NCBI RefSeq assembly: GCF_015680705.1
Contig: NZ_JADNYP010000002.1
Span: 248,001 to 312,000 of the forward strand
Direction: 5' to 3'
Length of the DNA stretch: 64,000 bases
From: Pseudomonas fulva
GTDB lineage: Bacteria; Pseudomonadota; Gammaproteobacteria; Pseudomonadales; Pseudomonadaceae
The position numbers were made by a program, and so were the translations under genes. This document shows positions 43,540 through 52,145 of this stretch, one piece after another. Every line of letters begins with the position of its first letter. Position 1 is the first letter of the stretch. Under the pieces are notes generated by a model that worked only from the letters and a program-made list of their open reading frames with translations, was not told where the DNA came from and made no database searches.

Positions 43540-43773
43540 ATGATCCGTCCCGCCTTCATCGCCGTGCTCTCGCTGCTGGCAACGGCCAGCATGGCTGCCC
43601 CCAAGCCGTGCGAGGAGCTCAAGGCCGAGATCGAAGCGAAGATCCAGGCCAGTGGGGTCAGTGTCTATACTCTGGAAATCGTGCCCAACAGCGAGGTGCA
43701 TGACCAGAACATGGTGGTAGGCAGCTGTGAAGGCGGCACGAAGAAGATCATCTACCAGAACAACGACCGTTGA
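43540..43773 (+). CDS. DUF1161 periplasmic protein, copy 2
   Basis: 77 residues, paralog of the gene at 41578. The signal peptide ends after S-M-A-A. The shared P-C-E-E-L-K-A-E-I and G-S-C-E-G-G-T-K segments hold both cysteines. The insert E-V-H-D-Q-N-M-V before the second cysteine is longer than in copy 1. Function unknown. Confidence 0.9.
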   Translation: MIRPAFIAVLSLLATASMAAPKPCEELKAEIEAKIQASGVSVYTLEIVPNSEVHDQNMVVGSCEGGTKKIIYQNNDR

Positions 43774-43794
43774 AGGTCGGCAGCCTGGGTCACT

Positions 43795-44208
43795 TCAGGG
43801 AATGCAGAAGGTTTCGCTGGGTTCGTCGACCAGCACCTTGCGTTGCCCGTCGTACAGCGACAGGGTTGGCTGCATGACCGGAGCACGGGCTTCGAGGCGA
43901 TAGCGCTGGCCGGCCTGGAACTGGTCGTAGCGCACCGTCAGGTAGCAGGTGCGGTCGACAGGATCGGTGGCGAAGCCGCCGGCATACACCTCGTAATCGA
44001 AGCGAACCACCAGCTCATGACGGCCTGGGGGGACCTGGAAGAAGCGGCCGTCCGGCAGGCGCTGGCCATCGAGGCGGTCGGCCATGAGCAGACGGCCTGG
44101 GATGATGGTATGAAGTTCGACCCAGGCCTTGCCGGGGTCGGCCGGTGGCAGCGGACTGGCGCAGGCGCCCAGCATGGCGAGGCCGATCAGCGTGATGAGC
44201 TGGCGCAT
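43795..44208 (-). CDS. Lipoprotein of unknown function, copy 1
   Basis: 137 residues. The lipobox L-G-A-C (cysteine near residue 16) marks an outer-membrane or periplasmic lipoprotein. The mature part has A-W-V-E-L-H, F-F-Q-V-P-P-G-R-H-E-L-V-V-R-F and Q-A-G-Q-R-Y-R-L-E-A. It is a paralog of the next gene on the same strand; the pair look like a tandem duplication. Confidence 0.85.
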   Translation of the reverse strand: MRQLITLIGLAMLGACASPLPPADPGKAWVELHTIIPGRLLMADRLDGQRLPDGRFFQVPPGRHELVVRFDYEVYAGGFATDPVDRTCYLTVRYDQFQAGQRYRLEARAPVMQPTLSLYDGQRKVLVDEPSETFCIP

Positions 44209-44259
44209 ATCCTGTCCTGTGGCGGGTCATGCCCAACAGTATAGCCCGCCAGGGCCGGC

Positions 44260-44673
44260 TCAGGTGCTCTGGCAACCGGCTGGCTGCCCTTCGCTGACCA
44301 GCTTGTGCCGCTCGTCGAACAGCTTGATCCATGGCCGAAAGCCGATGTTGCCCGCCTGCAGGCGATACCGCTGGCCGGCATCGAACTGCTTGAATGTGAC
44401 GTTGAGCTGGCAATCGCGCCAGAGCGGATCCTCGACCGGGCCGATGTTGCTCGGCGTCACGGCGAATTGGTACCTGACGGTCAGCTCATGGCTGCCGGGC
44501 GGAACTTCGAAATAGCGCCGGTCGGCCCAGTCACGTGTGTCGACCTGCACGGCATGCAAGGCAGTGTCCTGCCCAGGCGCGAGATCGATCCAGGCCTGGC
44601 TGGGGTCTGGATCCGGCAGGCTGGAGCAGCCGGCAAGCAGCACGAGCGTGCCGATAGCAAAGCGTATACGCAT
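44260..44673 (-). CDS. Lipoprotein of unknown function, copy 2
   Basis: 137 residues, lipobox L-A-G-C (near residue 15). It shares A-W-I-D-L-A, Y-F-E-V-P-P-G-S-H-E-L-T-V-R-Y and D-A-G-Q-R-Y-R-L-Q-A with copy 1, and ends in a cysteine-containing tail. ATG 44673 has an A/G-rich site (AAGGGGAAG) upstream. The longer upstream frame overlaps the divergent aminopeptidase and is rejected. Confidence 0.85.
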   Translation of the reverse strand: MRIRFAIGTLVLLAGCSSLPDPDPSQAWIDLAPGQDTALHAVQVDTRDWADRRYFEVPPGSHELTVRYQFAVTPSNIGPVEDPLWRDCQLNVTFKQFDAGQRYRLQAGNIGFRPWIKLFDERHKLVSEGQPAGCQST

Positions 44674-44725
44674 GGCGAAACTTCCCCTTGGCAAGTAGTC
44701 TTGGCGGCACCGGTTGTTGAGCGAA

Positions 44726-45823
44726 ATGAGTAGTCCGATGCCCCGACCTGTTCTGTTGCGCTCAAGCCATGGGGCACTCGACCGCATTGGCCGGGTTTTT
44801 GTTCCCCTGTTGGCGATCCTTTTGCTCAACGGTTGCGCTACCGCGACCTACTATGGACAGCTGGCCCGCGGCCAGTGGCAATTGCTGCAGGCTCGCGAGC
44901 CAATAGACGCCCTGCTGGACGACCCGGCTACCGCACCACGCTTGCGCCAGCAGCTGATCCAGGCCGGGCAGGCCCGGGCATTCGCCAGCGAACGGCTGAA
45001 ACTGCCGGACAACCGCAGCTACCGGGTGTATGCCGACCTGGGCCGGCCTTTCGTGGTGTGGAACCTCTTCGCGACCCCCGAACTCTCCCTGCAACCTGTG
45101 ACCCATTGCTTTCCCATTGCCGGCTGCGTGGCCTACCGGGGGTACTACGAGCAGGGCGCCGCACGTGGCGCGGCCGCCTTGATGCGCCAGCAAGGACTGG
45201 ATGTGTACGTGGCTGGCATCGAAGCCTATTCCACCCTCGGCTGGTTCGACGACCCCCTTCTTTCGACGATGCTCAACTGGGGCGAGGAGCGCCTGGCTGC
45301 GCTGATCTTCCACGAACTGGCGCACCAGCGCTTCTACGTCAAGGGCGATACCGAATTCAACGAATCCTACGCCACCTTCGTCGAGCGCGAGGGCAGCCGC
45401 CAATGGCGAGCGGCTCGCGGGAAACGCCAGGCGCCCGATGCTGGCGCGCGCCAGCGCGAGCAGTTCACCCAGCTGGTGCTGGCGACGCGTGGACGATTGC
45501 AGGCGATCTATGCCGGCCCGCTCGATGAAGCGGCCAAGCGCCAGGCCAAGCAGGCCGAGTTCGAACGGCTGCGTCGTGACTACCGGCGCTTGCGCGACGA
45601 ACGGTGGGGTGGCATCGGGCGCTATGACAGCTGGATCGAAGGGCCCCTGAACAATGCCAAGCTACTGCCGTTCGGGCTGTATGACCGCTGGGTGCCGGCG
45701 TTCGCCAGGCTGTTCGAACAGGTGGGCGGGAACTGGATGCGCTTTCACCAGGAGGTCGTGGCGCTGGGAAGATTGCCATCAGCGCAGCGCCAGGCGGCCT
45801 TGCACAAGCTTGAGTCGAGGTGA
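44726..45823 (+). CDS. Membrane-anchored putative zinc aminopeptidase (PF10023-type)
   Basis: About 365 residues. A lipobox-like L-L-N-G-C near residue 36 follows a hydrophobic stretch, suggesting a lipoprotein. The HEXXH zinc motif reads F-H-E-L-A-H-Q-R-F-Y, with N-E-S-Y-A downstream as third-ligand segment. The start is uncertain: ATG 44726 or 44738, neither with a strong ribosome-binding site. Family annotated as predicted aminopeptidase; substrate unknown. It is divergent from lipoprotein copy 2. Confidence 0.85.
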   Translation: MSSPMPRPVLLRSSHGALDRIGRVFVPLLAILLLNGCATATYYGQLARGQWQLLQAREPIDALLDDPATAPRLRQQLIQAGQARAFASERLKLPDNRSYRVYADLGRPFVVWNLFATPELSLQPVTHCFPIAGCVAYRGYYEQGAARGAAALMRQQGLDVYVAGIEAYSTLGWFDDPLLSTMLNWGEERLAALIFHELAHQRFYVKGDTEFNESYATFVEREGSRQWRAARGKRQAPDAGARQREQFTQLVLATRGRLQAIYAGPLDEAAKRQAKQAEFERLRRDYRRLRDERWGGIGRYDSWIEGPLNNAKLLPFGLYDRWVPAFARLFEQVGGNWMRFHQEVVALGRLPSAQRQAALHKLESR

Positions 45824-45892
45824 CCCCCGTGGCGTCGAGGTCTCGAGCCTGGCTGCTCCAGCGCCGGCAGACACTCGAGCGCCGGCCTTGCG

Positions 45893-46543
45893 TCACGCTT
45901 GCATGAACGCCTCATGCAACTGCGCCAGGGTCTGGAAATGGAACGCCGGCTGCTCGGCGAGCAGCTCCTCGCGACTGCCGAACCCATAGCCGACCGCCAC
46001 GGCCTGCAGGCCATTGCGGTGCGCACCGATCAGGTCGTGCTTGCGGTCACCGATCATCAGGGTTTGCGCCGGATCCAGCCCTTCCTGCTCGAGCAGGTGG
46101 CGGATCAGCTCGACCTTGTTGGTGCGGGTGCCGTCGAGCTCGCTGCCGTAGATCACCTTGAAATGCTGATCGAAGGCGAAGTGCCGGGCGATCTCACGAG
46201 CGAACTCCCATGGCTTGGACGTAGCCACGTACAGGGTACGGCCTTGCTCGCCCAGGGCGCCGAGCAGCTGCGGTACGCCTTCGAACACCTGGTTTTCGTA
46301 CAGGCCAGTGACCCGGAATCGCTCGCGATAGAAGTTGACGGCCTCCCAGGCCCTGGCTTCGTCGAAATCGTAGAACTGCATGAAGGCCTGCAGCAGGGGT
46401 GGCCCGATGAAGTGTTCGAGGCGCGTCAGGTCGGGTTCGTCGATGCCCAGCCTGGCCAGGGCATGCTGGATCGAGCGGGTGATACCCAGGCGCGGATCGG
46501 TGAGCGTGCCGTCGAGGTCGAACAGGATATTCTGGTGATGCAT
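45893..46543 (-). CDS. HAD-family phosphatase (phosphoglycolate phosphatase-like)
   Basis: 216 residues. HAD motif I is F-D-L-D-G-T-L-T-D (residues 8-16); motif II is V-A-T-S-K-P-W; motif III/IV is I-G-D-R-K-H-D-L. It resembles Gph/YrfG-type hydrolases, so 2-phosphoglycolate, a pyrophosphate or a nucleotide could be the substrate. It precedes the gamma carbonic anhydrase on the same strand in genome order but with a separate start. Confidence 0.88.
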   Translation of the reverse strand: MHHQNILFDLDGTLTDPRLGITRSIQHALARLGIDEPDLTRLEHFIGPPLLQAFMQFYDFDEARAWEAVNFYRERFRVTGLYENQVFEGVPQLLGALGEQGRTLYVATSKPWEFAREIARHFAFDQHFKVIYGSELDGTRTNKVELIRHLLEQEGLDPAQTLMIGDRKHDLIGAHRNGLQAVAVGYGFGSREELLAEQPAFHFQTLAQLHEAFMQA

Positions 46544-46566
46544 GGGGCTTCCCGAGGTCGGATGAA

Positions 46567-47112
46567 TCAGATGCGATCGTAGCCTTCGGCCAGATGCTGG
46601 TCCTTGAGCTTGACGTAGTTGGCAGCGCTATAGGAAAAGAAGGCGCGCTCCTGGTCGGTCAGCGGCCGTGACTGGCGCACCGGACTGCCTACGTACAGGA
46701 ACCCGCCTTGCAGGCGCTTGCCCGGCGGCACCAGGCTGCCGGCGCCGATGATCACTTCGTCCTCGACCACCGCGCCGTCCATGATCGTGCTGCCCATGCC
46801 GACCAGGATGCGGTTGCCCAAGCTGCAGCCGTGCAGCATGACCTTGTGACCGATGGTCACCTCGTCGCCGATCGACAGCGCGAAGCCCTGTGGATTGAAC
46901 GGGCCGGCATGGGTGATGTGCAGCACGCTGCCATCCTGGACGCTGGTACGCGCGCCGATGCGGATGCCGTGCATGTCGCCGCGAATCACGACCAGCGGCC
47001 AGACGGAGCTGTCCTCGCCGATCTCGACGTCGCCCAGCACCACTGCCGAACCGTCGACGAACGCTCGTGGTCCCAATTTCGGGGTATGCTGCTGAAAGGT
47101 CCTGATGGCCAA
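46567..47112 (-). CDS. Gamma-class carbonic anhydrase-like protein (YrdA family)
   Basis: 181-residue left-handed beta-helix protein of hexapeptide repeats. Zinc-ligand histidines are in H-I-T-H-A-G-P-F and G-H-K-V-M-L-H-G-C. The TTG at 47112 was chosen because the product begins L-A-I-R-T-F-Q-Q-H as in other pseudomonads. It may be an active or inactive carbonic anhydrase. It diverges from prlC by 101 bases. Confidence 0.9.
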   Translation of the reverse strand: MAIRTFQQHTPKLGPRAFVDGSAVVLGDVEIGEDSSVWPLVVIRGDMHGIRIGARTSVQDGSVLHITHAGPFNPQGFALSIGDEVTIGHKVMLHGCSLGNRILVGMGSTIMDGAVVEDEVIIGAGSLVPPGKRLQGGFLYVGSPVRQSRPLTDQERAFFSYSAANYVKLKDQHLAEGYDRI

Positions 47113-47213
47113 GATAGTGCCCCTCTTGAAGGCTGATAGTCGGGCCGCCTGCTGCGGTCCGTGCCGATTGTAATTAAGATGGTTCCGTGTTTCTCCTGCC
47201 AAGGTATCCAAAC

Positions 47214-49265
47214 GTGAGTGCGAACAACCCGCTTCTGCAGCCCCATGATCTGCCGCCATTCTCGGCGATCCGTGCCGAGCATGTGTTGCCGGCGATCGAG
47301 CAGATCCTGGCCGACAACCGCAAGGCCATCGCCGAGATGCTCGCGACCCAGGGTGAAAACCCCACCTGGGAGGGCCTGGTACTGGTGCTGGATGAACTCA
47401 ACGACCGCCTCGGCGCGGCCTGGAGCCCGGTCAGTCACCTCAATGCCGTGTGCAACAGCCCCGAGCTGCGCGAAGCCTATGAGTCCTGCCTGCCGGCGCT
47501 GAGCGCCTACTCTACCGAGCTGGGCCAGAACCGGGCACTGTTCGAAGCCTACCAGGCATTGGCCAGCAGCCCGCAGGCCGCAGGTTTCGACGCGGCGCAA
47601 AAGACCATCATCGAGCATGCGCTGCGCGATTTCCGCCTGTCGGGTATCGACCTGCCGGCTGACAAGCAGCAGCGCTACGCACAGGTACAAAGCAAGCTCA
47701 GCGAGCTGGGCAGCCGCTTCTCCAACCAGCTGCTCGATGCCACCCAGGCATGGACCAAGCATGTCACCGACGAAGCCGCGCTGGCCGGGCTGACCGAGTC
47801 GGCCAAGGCACAGATGGCCGCCGCCGCCCAGGCCAAGGGCCTGGACGGCTGGCTGATTACCCTGGAGTTCCCCAGCTACTACGCCGTGATGACCTACGCC
47901 GCCGATCGGGCGCTGCGAGAGGAACTTTACGCCGCGTATTGCACCCGTGCTTCGGACCAGGGGCCCGATGCCGGCCAGTTCGACAACGGTCCGGTGATGC
48001 GCGAGATCCTCGACCTGCGACAGGAATTGGCCGAATTGCTTGGCTACGCCAACTTCGCCGAACTGAGCCTGGCGACCAAGATGGCCGAGTCCAGCGACCA
48101 GGTACTCGGATTCCTGCGCGACCTGGCCAGGCGCAGCAAGCCATTCGCTGAGCAGGACCTGCGAGCGCTCAGGGCCTATGCCGCCGAGCAAGGTTGCAGC
48201 GATCTGTGCAGCTGGGACGTCGGCTACTTCGGCGAGAAGCTGCGCGAGCAGCGCTACAGCGTCTCCCAGGAGACCCTGCGGGCGTACTTCCCGATCGACA
48301 AGGTGCTGTCCGGCCTGTTCGCCATCGTCCAGCGTCTGTATGGCATCCAGATCGCCGAGCTCAAGGGCTTCGATACCTGGCACCCGGACGTGCGCCTGTT
48401 CGAGATCAAGGAAAACGGCCAGCACGTCGGGCGTTTCTTCTTCGACCTCTATGCCCGCGCCAACAAGCGTGGCGGGGCCTGGATGGACGGCGCCCGTGAT
48501 CGCCGCCGTACCGCCGCTGGCGAACTGCAAAGCCCGGTCGCCAACCTGGTCTGCAACTTCACCCCGGCCACGCCTGGCAAGCCGGCCTTGCTCACGCATG
48601 ACGAGGTCACTACCTTGTTCCATGAGTTCGGGCACGGCCTGCACCACCTGCTGACCCGCATCGAGCACGCCGGGGTTTCCGGGATCAATGGCGTGGCCTG
48701 GGACGCGGTCGAGCTGCCGAGCCAGTTCATGGAGAACTGGTGCTGGGAGCCGGAAGGCCTGGCGCTGATCTCCGGCCATTACCAGACTGGCGAGCCGCTG
48801 CCGCAGGACCTGCTGGACAAGATGCTGGCCGCCAGGAACTTCCAGTCTGGCCTGATGATGGTGCGCCAGCTGGAGTTCTCGCTGTTCGACTTCGAGCTGC
48901 ATGCTCGCCATGGCGACGGCCGCGGCGTGCTGGAGGTGCTCGAAGGGGTGCGTGACGAGGTATCGGTGATGCGTCCTCCGGCCTACAACCGCTTCCCCAA
49001 CAGCTTCGCGCATATCTTCGCTGGCGGCTACGCAGCGGGCTACTACAGCTACAAGTGGGCCGAGGTTCTGTCCGCCGACGCGTTCTCCCGCTTCGAGGAG
49101 GAAGGCGTGTTCAACGCCGAAACCGGCCGTGCCTTCCGTGAGGCGATCCTGGCCCGCGGTGGCTCGCGCGAACCGATGGTGCTGTTCGTCGACTTCCGGG
49201 GACGTGAGCCGTCCATCGATGCGCTACTGCGTCATAGTGGCCTGGCCGAGGACGCGGCAGCGTGA
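47214..49265 (+). CDS. prlC: Oligopeptidase A (M3 family)
   Basis: Cytosolic zinc metallopeptidase that degrades short peptides including cleaved signal peptides. It has 683 residues. The zinc motif H-E-F-G-H is at 470-474, with the third ligand Glu500 in V-E-L-P-S-Q. The transition-state histidine (His600 in F-A-H-I-F-A-G-G-Y) and tyrosines in G-Y-A-A-G-Y-Y are intact. GTG 47214 gives V-S-A-N-N-P-L-L-Q. The yheV-like gene follows at once, then a divergent paralog. Confidence 0.97.
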   Translation: MSANNPLLQPHDLPPFSAIRAEHVLPAIEQILADNRKAIAEMLATQGENPTWEGLVLVLDELNDRLGAAWSPVSHLNAVCNSPELREAYESCLPALSAYSTELGQNRALFEAYQALASSPQAAGFDAAQKTIIEHALRDFRLSGIDLPADKQQRYAQVQSKLSELGSRFSNQLLDATQAWTKHVTDEAALAGLTESAKAQMAAAAQAKGLDGWLITLEFPSYYAVMTYAADRALREELYAAYCTRASDQGPDAGQFDNGPVMREILDLRQELAELLGYANFAELSLATKMAESSDQVLGFLRDLARRSKPFAEQDLRALRAYAAEQGCSDLCSWDVGYFGEKLREQRYSVSQETLRAYFPIDKVLSGLFAIVQRLYGIQIAELKGFDTWHPDVRLFEIKENGQHVGRFFFDLYARANKRGGAWMDGARDRRRTAAGELQSPVANLVCNFTPATPGKPALLTHDEVTTLFHEFGHGLHHLLTRIEHAGVSGINGVAWDAVELPSQFMENWCWEPEGLALISGHYQTGEPLPQDLLDKMLAARNFQSGLMMVRQLEFSLFDFELHARHGDGRGVLEVLEGVRDEVSVMRPPAYNRFPNSFAHIFAGGYAAGYYSYKWAEVLSADAFSRFEEEGVFNAETGRAFREAILARGGSREPMVLFVDFRGREPSIDALLRHSGLAEDAAA

Positions 49266-49276
49266 ACGAGGTGACC

Positions 49277-49540
49277 GTGAAAAAGACCAAGAAGCGCTTC
49301 ATCGCCGGAGCGGTCTGCCCGGCCTGTAGCGAAACCGACAAGCTGATGATGTGGGACGAGGACGGCGTGCCGCACCGCGAGTGCGTGGCCTGCGGCTTTT
49401 CCGACACGCTCAACGAGCAGGGCCTGTCGATTCCCAAGGAACTCGGCACGCGTGTCAACCAGGCGGCGCCCAAGGCGCCCGCCAAGGTACAGGCCGTGCA
49501 GTTCTTCCCCAATCCGAAGCTGAAAAAGCCGACCGAGTGA
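49277..49540 (+). CDS. yheV: YheV-family zinc ribbon protein
   Basis: 87 residues. The zinc ribbon K-R-F-I-A-G-A-V-C-P-A-C and R-E-C-V-A-C-G-F-S (four cysteines) matches YheV. GTG 49277 was chosen because GAGG lies five bases upstream and the product then begins V-K-K-T-K-K-R-F; a GTG at 49262 overlapping the prlC stop is an alternative. E. coli yheV also follows no fixed partner, but linkage to prlC is common in gammaproteobacteria. Confidence 0.88.
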   Translation: MKKTKKRFIAGAVCPACSETDKLMMWDEDGVPHRECVACGFSDTLNEQGLSIPKELGTRVNQAAPKAPAKVQAVQFFPNPKLKKPTE

Positions 49541-49668
49541 CCTCCCCCTGGATGGCCGGATCCGATTCGGCCATCCTCATTCGCTCCTTGCCTGGTGGTA
49601 GTTATCCATGGCCTGGGTGGGCTGCCGGCCGGCTAGCTTGCATACCTCCGTTTCCAGGAGGACCCTCC

Positions 49669-51678
49669 ATGATTCCCATCATCGCTCGGCTGCAAAGCAC
49701 CGGTCTTCTCGACTATCCGGCCCTGAGCCTCGAACAGCTCGCGCCTGCAATGCGTCAGGCCGTGCACGAGGCCCGGCTGGCGATCACCGAACGGCTTTTG
49801 GCCCACGGCCAGGCACCCGGCTGGGACAACTTCATCATGCCGATCGAGCAGATCGATCAGCAGGTAGAGGACCTTTTCAGCGCGCTGGTGCCGCTGGCCT
49901 ATGAAAGCGACCAGGGCGGCTCGGTCATCGATGCATGCCACGCGACCCTGCAAGCGTATCGACAGGACAAGGCAGCCCTCGAGCCTTTGTTCGAGGCCTA
50001 TCGACGCGTCGATGCCAGCTCGCTGGATACCACGCAGCGCAAGGTGCTGACGGCCATTCTCAGTTCGTATCGGCAGTCAGGCGCCGGGCTTGCGGGCGAG
50101 CTGCGCGTGCCCTTCGAGCGCACCCAGTCAGCCATCGACGCACTGGAAAAGCAGTTCCTGCAGAACCTCGACGATGCCCGTCAGGCTTGGTCGCTGCTGA
50201 TCAGCGATCCTCGCCGGCTCGCCGGCATCCCGGAGTCGGAACTCGACAGATGGGCGGCCAACGCGGCAGCTCGCAACCTCGAGGGCTGGTCGCTGGACCT
50301 GCGAGAGGCCTCGGTGACTGCCGTCCTGGAATATGCGCACGATCGTGCCTTGCGCGAGCAGGTGTACCGGGCCGCTACCACGCTGGCTTCGAGCCTTGGC
50401 GACCAGCCTGTGCTGGATAACGCCCCGGTCTTGCAGGCGCTGGTACGGCTGCGGCAGGAACGAGCCCAGCTGCGGGGTTTCGCCAATGCCGCCGAGGCGA
50501 GCCTGGAAACCAAGGTGGCCGAGTCCACCGAGCAGGTCGTCCGCTTGCTCGAGACGCTGATCGAGCACAGCCGCGCGGTGATGACGCCGATCGCCCAAGG
50601 CATCGAGGCACTGGCCAGCGAACTTGGCTACGAGCAACTGCGTCCCTGGGACCATGCCTTCCTGGCCAGACGCTTGCGCGAGCGGGACACGGGCGATCCG
50701 GAACAGCAGATGCGTGACTACTTCGCACTCGATCGTATCCTGGAAAAGCTTTTCAGATTTTGCGAGCAGCTGTTCGACCTCCAGTTCGTGAGCATCGCCG
50801 CCCATGCCTGGCATGAAGAGGTGCAGCTGCTGGAGGTTCGCCGGCAAGGCGTCACGCTGGGCCATGTCTATGTGGATCCGTATGACCGGCCAGGCAAGCT
50901 GCCTTGGCCCTATGCCTTCGCGATTCGCACGCGGCATGTCGACAGCCAGGGCAACGTCACGCTTGCCGCCGCCTGGCTGAACTGCTGCTTTGCCAGGCCC
51001 GACGCTGGCGGACCCACGCTGCTCGGGCATCTCGATCTGTGCAAGCTGTTCCATGAGTTCGGCCATTGCCTGCACCAGCTGGTCATGGGCAGTGACCACC
51101 GGCGCTTGAACAGCATCGAACGGCTGGGCACCGATGGCAGCGAACTGATTGGCAAACTGCTCGAGCAATGGTGCTGGTCGGCGAAGACATTGCAAAGCCT
51201 TTCCGCGCACGTGGCCGATGGCCGTCAGGCAGACCTGGCGCGGATCGAGCGCTGGCTTCAGGCCAGGCGCGCGCAACGCCACTGGACCCTGGCCAGGGAC
51301 CTCAAGCTGGCCTGGTTCGATTTCGAGCTGCACCGCCTGCCCGCTGCCCCGCGCCAGCTGCAGCGACTGGCCAGCGCCGCCAGCCAGCGCACCTCGGTGT
51401 TTCCCGACGACCCGAGCGACCGTTTCGCCGAACGTTTCGATTACCTGGTGACCGGCTATGACGCCGGTTACTACTGCTATCTCTGGGCCGAAGTGCACGC
51501 CGTGGACATCTTCGAGCGGTTCGAGCAGGCCCAAGGGGATGCGAAGGCGCTGGGGCGGCGCCTGCTTGAGGAGATCTTCGCGCCAGGGGGCGCACGGTCC
51601 ATGAGCGCATCCTTCGAGGCGTTCCAAGGTCGGCCCTTGTCCATGCGAGCCTGGTCCGAGCGTCATGCTCGCAGCTAG
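49669..51678 (+). CDS. Divergent M3-family peptidase paralog of PrlC
   Basis: 669 residues, co-oriented with prlC and 128 bases after the yheV-like gene. AGGAGG lies six bases before ATG 49669. The zinc site is intact: H-E-F-G-H at 462-466 and the third ligand Glu492, with Glu499 of the helix. The segment that carries the transition-state histidine in M3 enzymes (F-A-H-I-F-A-G-G-Y in PrlC) reads F-D-Y-L-V-T-G-Y-D-A-G-Y-Y here (590-602), so that histidine is absent while the tyrosines remain. Activity or specificity may be changed. Origin by old duplication of prlC is inferred. Confidence 0.9.
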   Translation: MIPIIARLQSTGLLDYPALSLEQLAPAMRQAVHEARLAITERLLAHGQAPGWDNFIMPIEQIDQQVEDLFSALVPLAYESDQGGSVIDACHATLQAYRQDKAALEPLFEAYRRVDASSLDTTQRKVLTAILSSYRQSGAGLAGELRVPFERTQSAIDALEKQFLQNLDDARQAWSLLISDPRRLAGIPESELDRWAANAAARNLEGWSLDLREASVTAVLEYAHDRALREQVYRAATTLASSLGDQPVLDNAPVLQALVRLRQERAQLRGFANAAEASLETKVAESTEQVVRLLETLIEHSRAVMTPIAQGIEALASELGYEQLRPWDHAFLARRLRERDTGDPEQQMRDYFALDRILEKLFRFCEQLFDLQFVSIAAHAWHEEVQLLEVRRQGVTLGHVYVDPYDRPGKLPWPYAFAIRTRHVDSQGNVTLAAAWLNCCFARPDAGGPTLLGHLDLCKLFHEFGHCLHQLVMGSDHRRLNSIERLGTDGSELIGKLLEQWCWSAKTLQSLSAHVADGRQADLARIERWLQARRAQRHWTLARDLKLAWFDFELHRLPAAPRQLQRLASAASQRTSVFPDDPSDRFAERFDYLVTGYDAGYYCYLWAEVHAVDIFERFEQAQGDAKALGRRLLEEIFAPGGARSMSASFEAFQGRPLSMRAWSERHARS

Positions 51679-52145
51679 GCTTCGCATGAAAAGTGCCTGC
51701 GCGGCCATTTTCCGCGGCGTGCCGCGCACCTGTCGAGTCTGATTCGCCGAACTCGTGGCGGCACATGCATGAGCGGCAAGATGTGGCCGTGGCACTGGCA
51801 CAGCGTTTCGACAAGGTTGCGCATCGCCTGCGCTGGACGCGTGCATGGACTTCGGCCTGGATTGCACGGTTTTCTGCTCGCTGCATGGGCAATTCCAGTT
51901 GCTGTAGCCGGGCCTGGATGGCAGCAGTTGATGTTTTTTTGCTACTATGACGCCCCCCCCAGTGAAGCTGGAACGTCCGTTCTAGAGCCCGCCAATTCAG
52001 TTTGAGTTAAGTTTTCCTCGGTAGCGTAGGAAATCAGTCCGCAGCAACTGTGATTTATACCGTGTACCTGTCATCCAACAGCTGCATGGCCTGCATTTTT
52101 CACCGGTAAAATGGACTTGCCTTCACACCGTCAAGAGGATGAATC
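51679..52145. other. 467-base intergenic region without a supported gene
   Basis: The gap between the M3 paralog and the carbonic anhydrase has only short reading frames with no recognisable product. It contains a run of eight C at 51952-51959 and an AT-richer second half that probably carries the carbonic anhydrase promoter. No clear -10/-35 pair can be assigned. Confidence 0.5.

Noticed and set aside
46986..49013. 675-codon open frame on the minus strand across prlC
   Set aside because: It is the antisense shadow of a clear M3 peptidase gene in GC-rich DNA; its translation is glutamine/glycine/leucine-rich with no family motif.
51693..52005. Short frames in the gap before the carbonic anhydrase
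   Set aside because: They run through the C8 tract, have no ribosome-binding site and no recognisable product.
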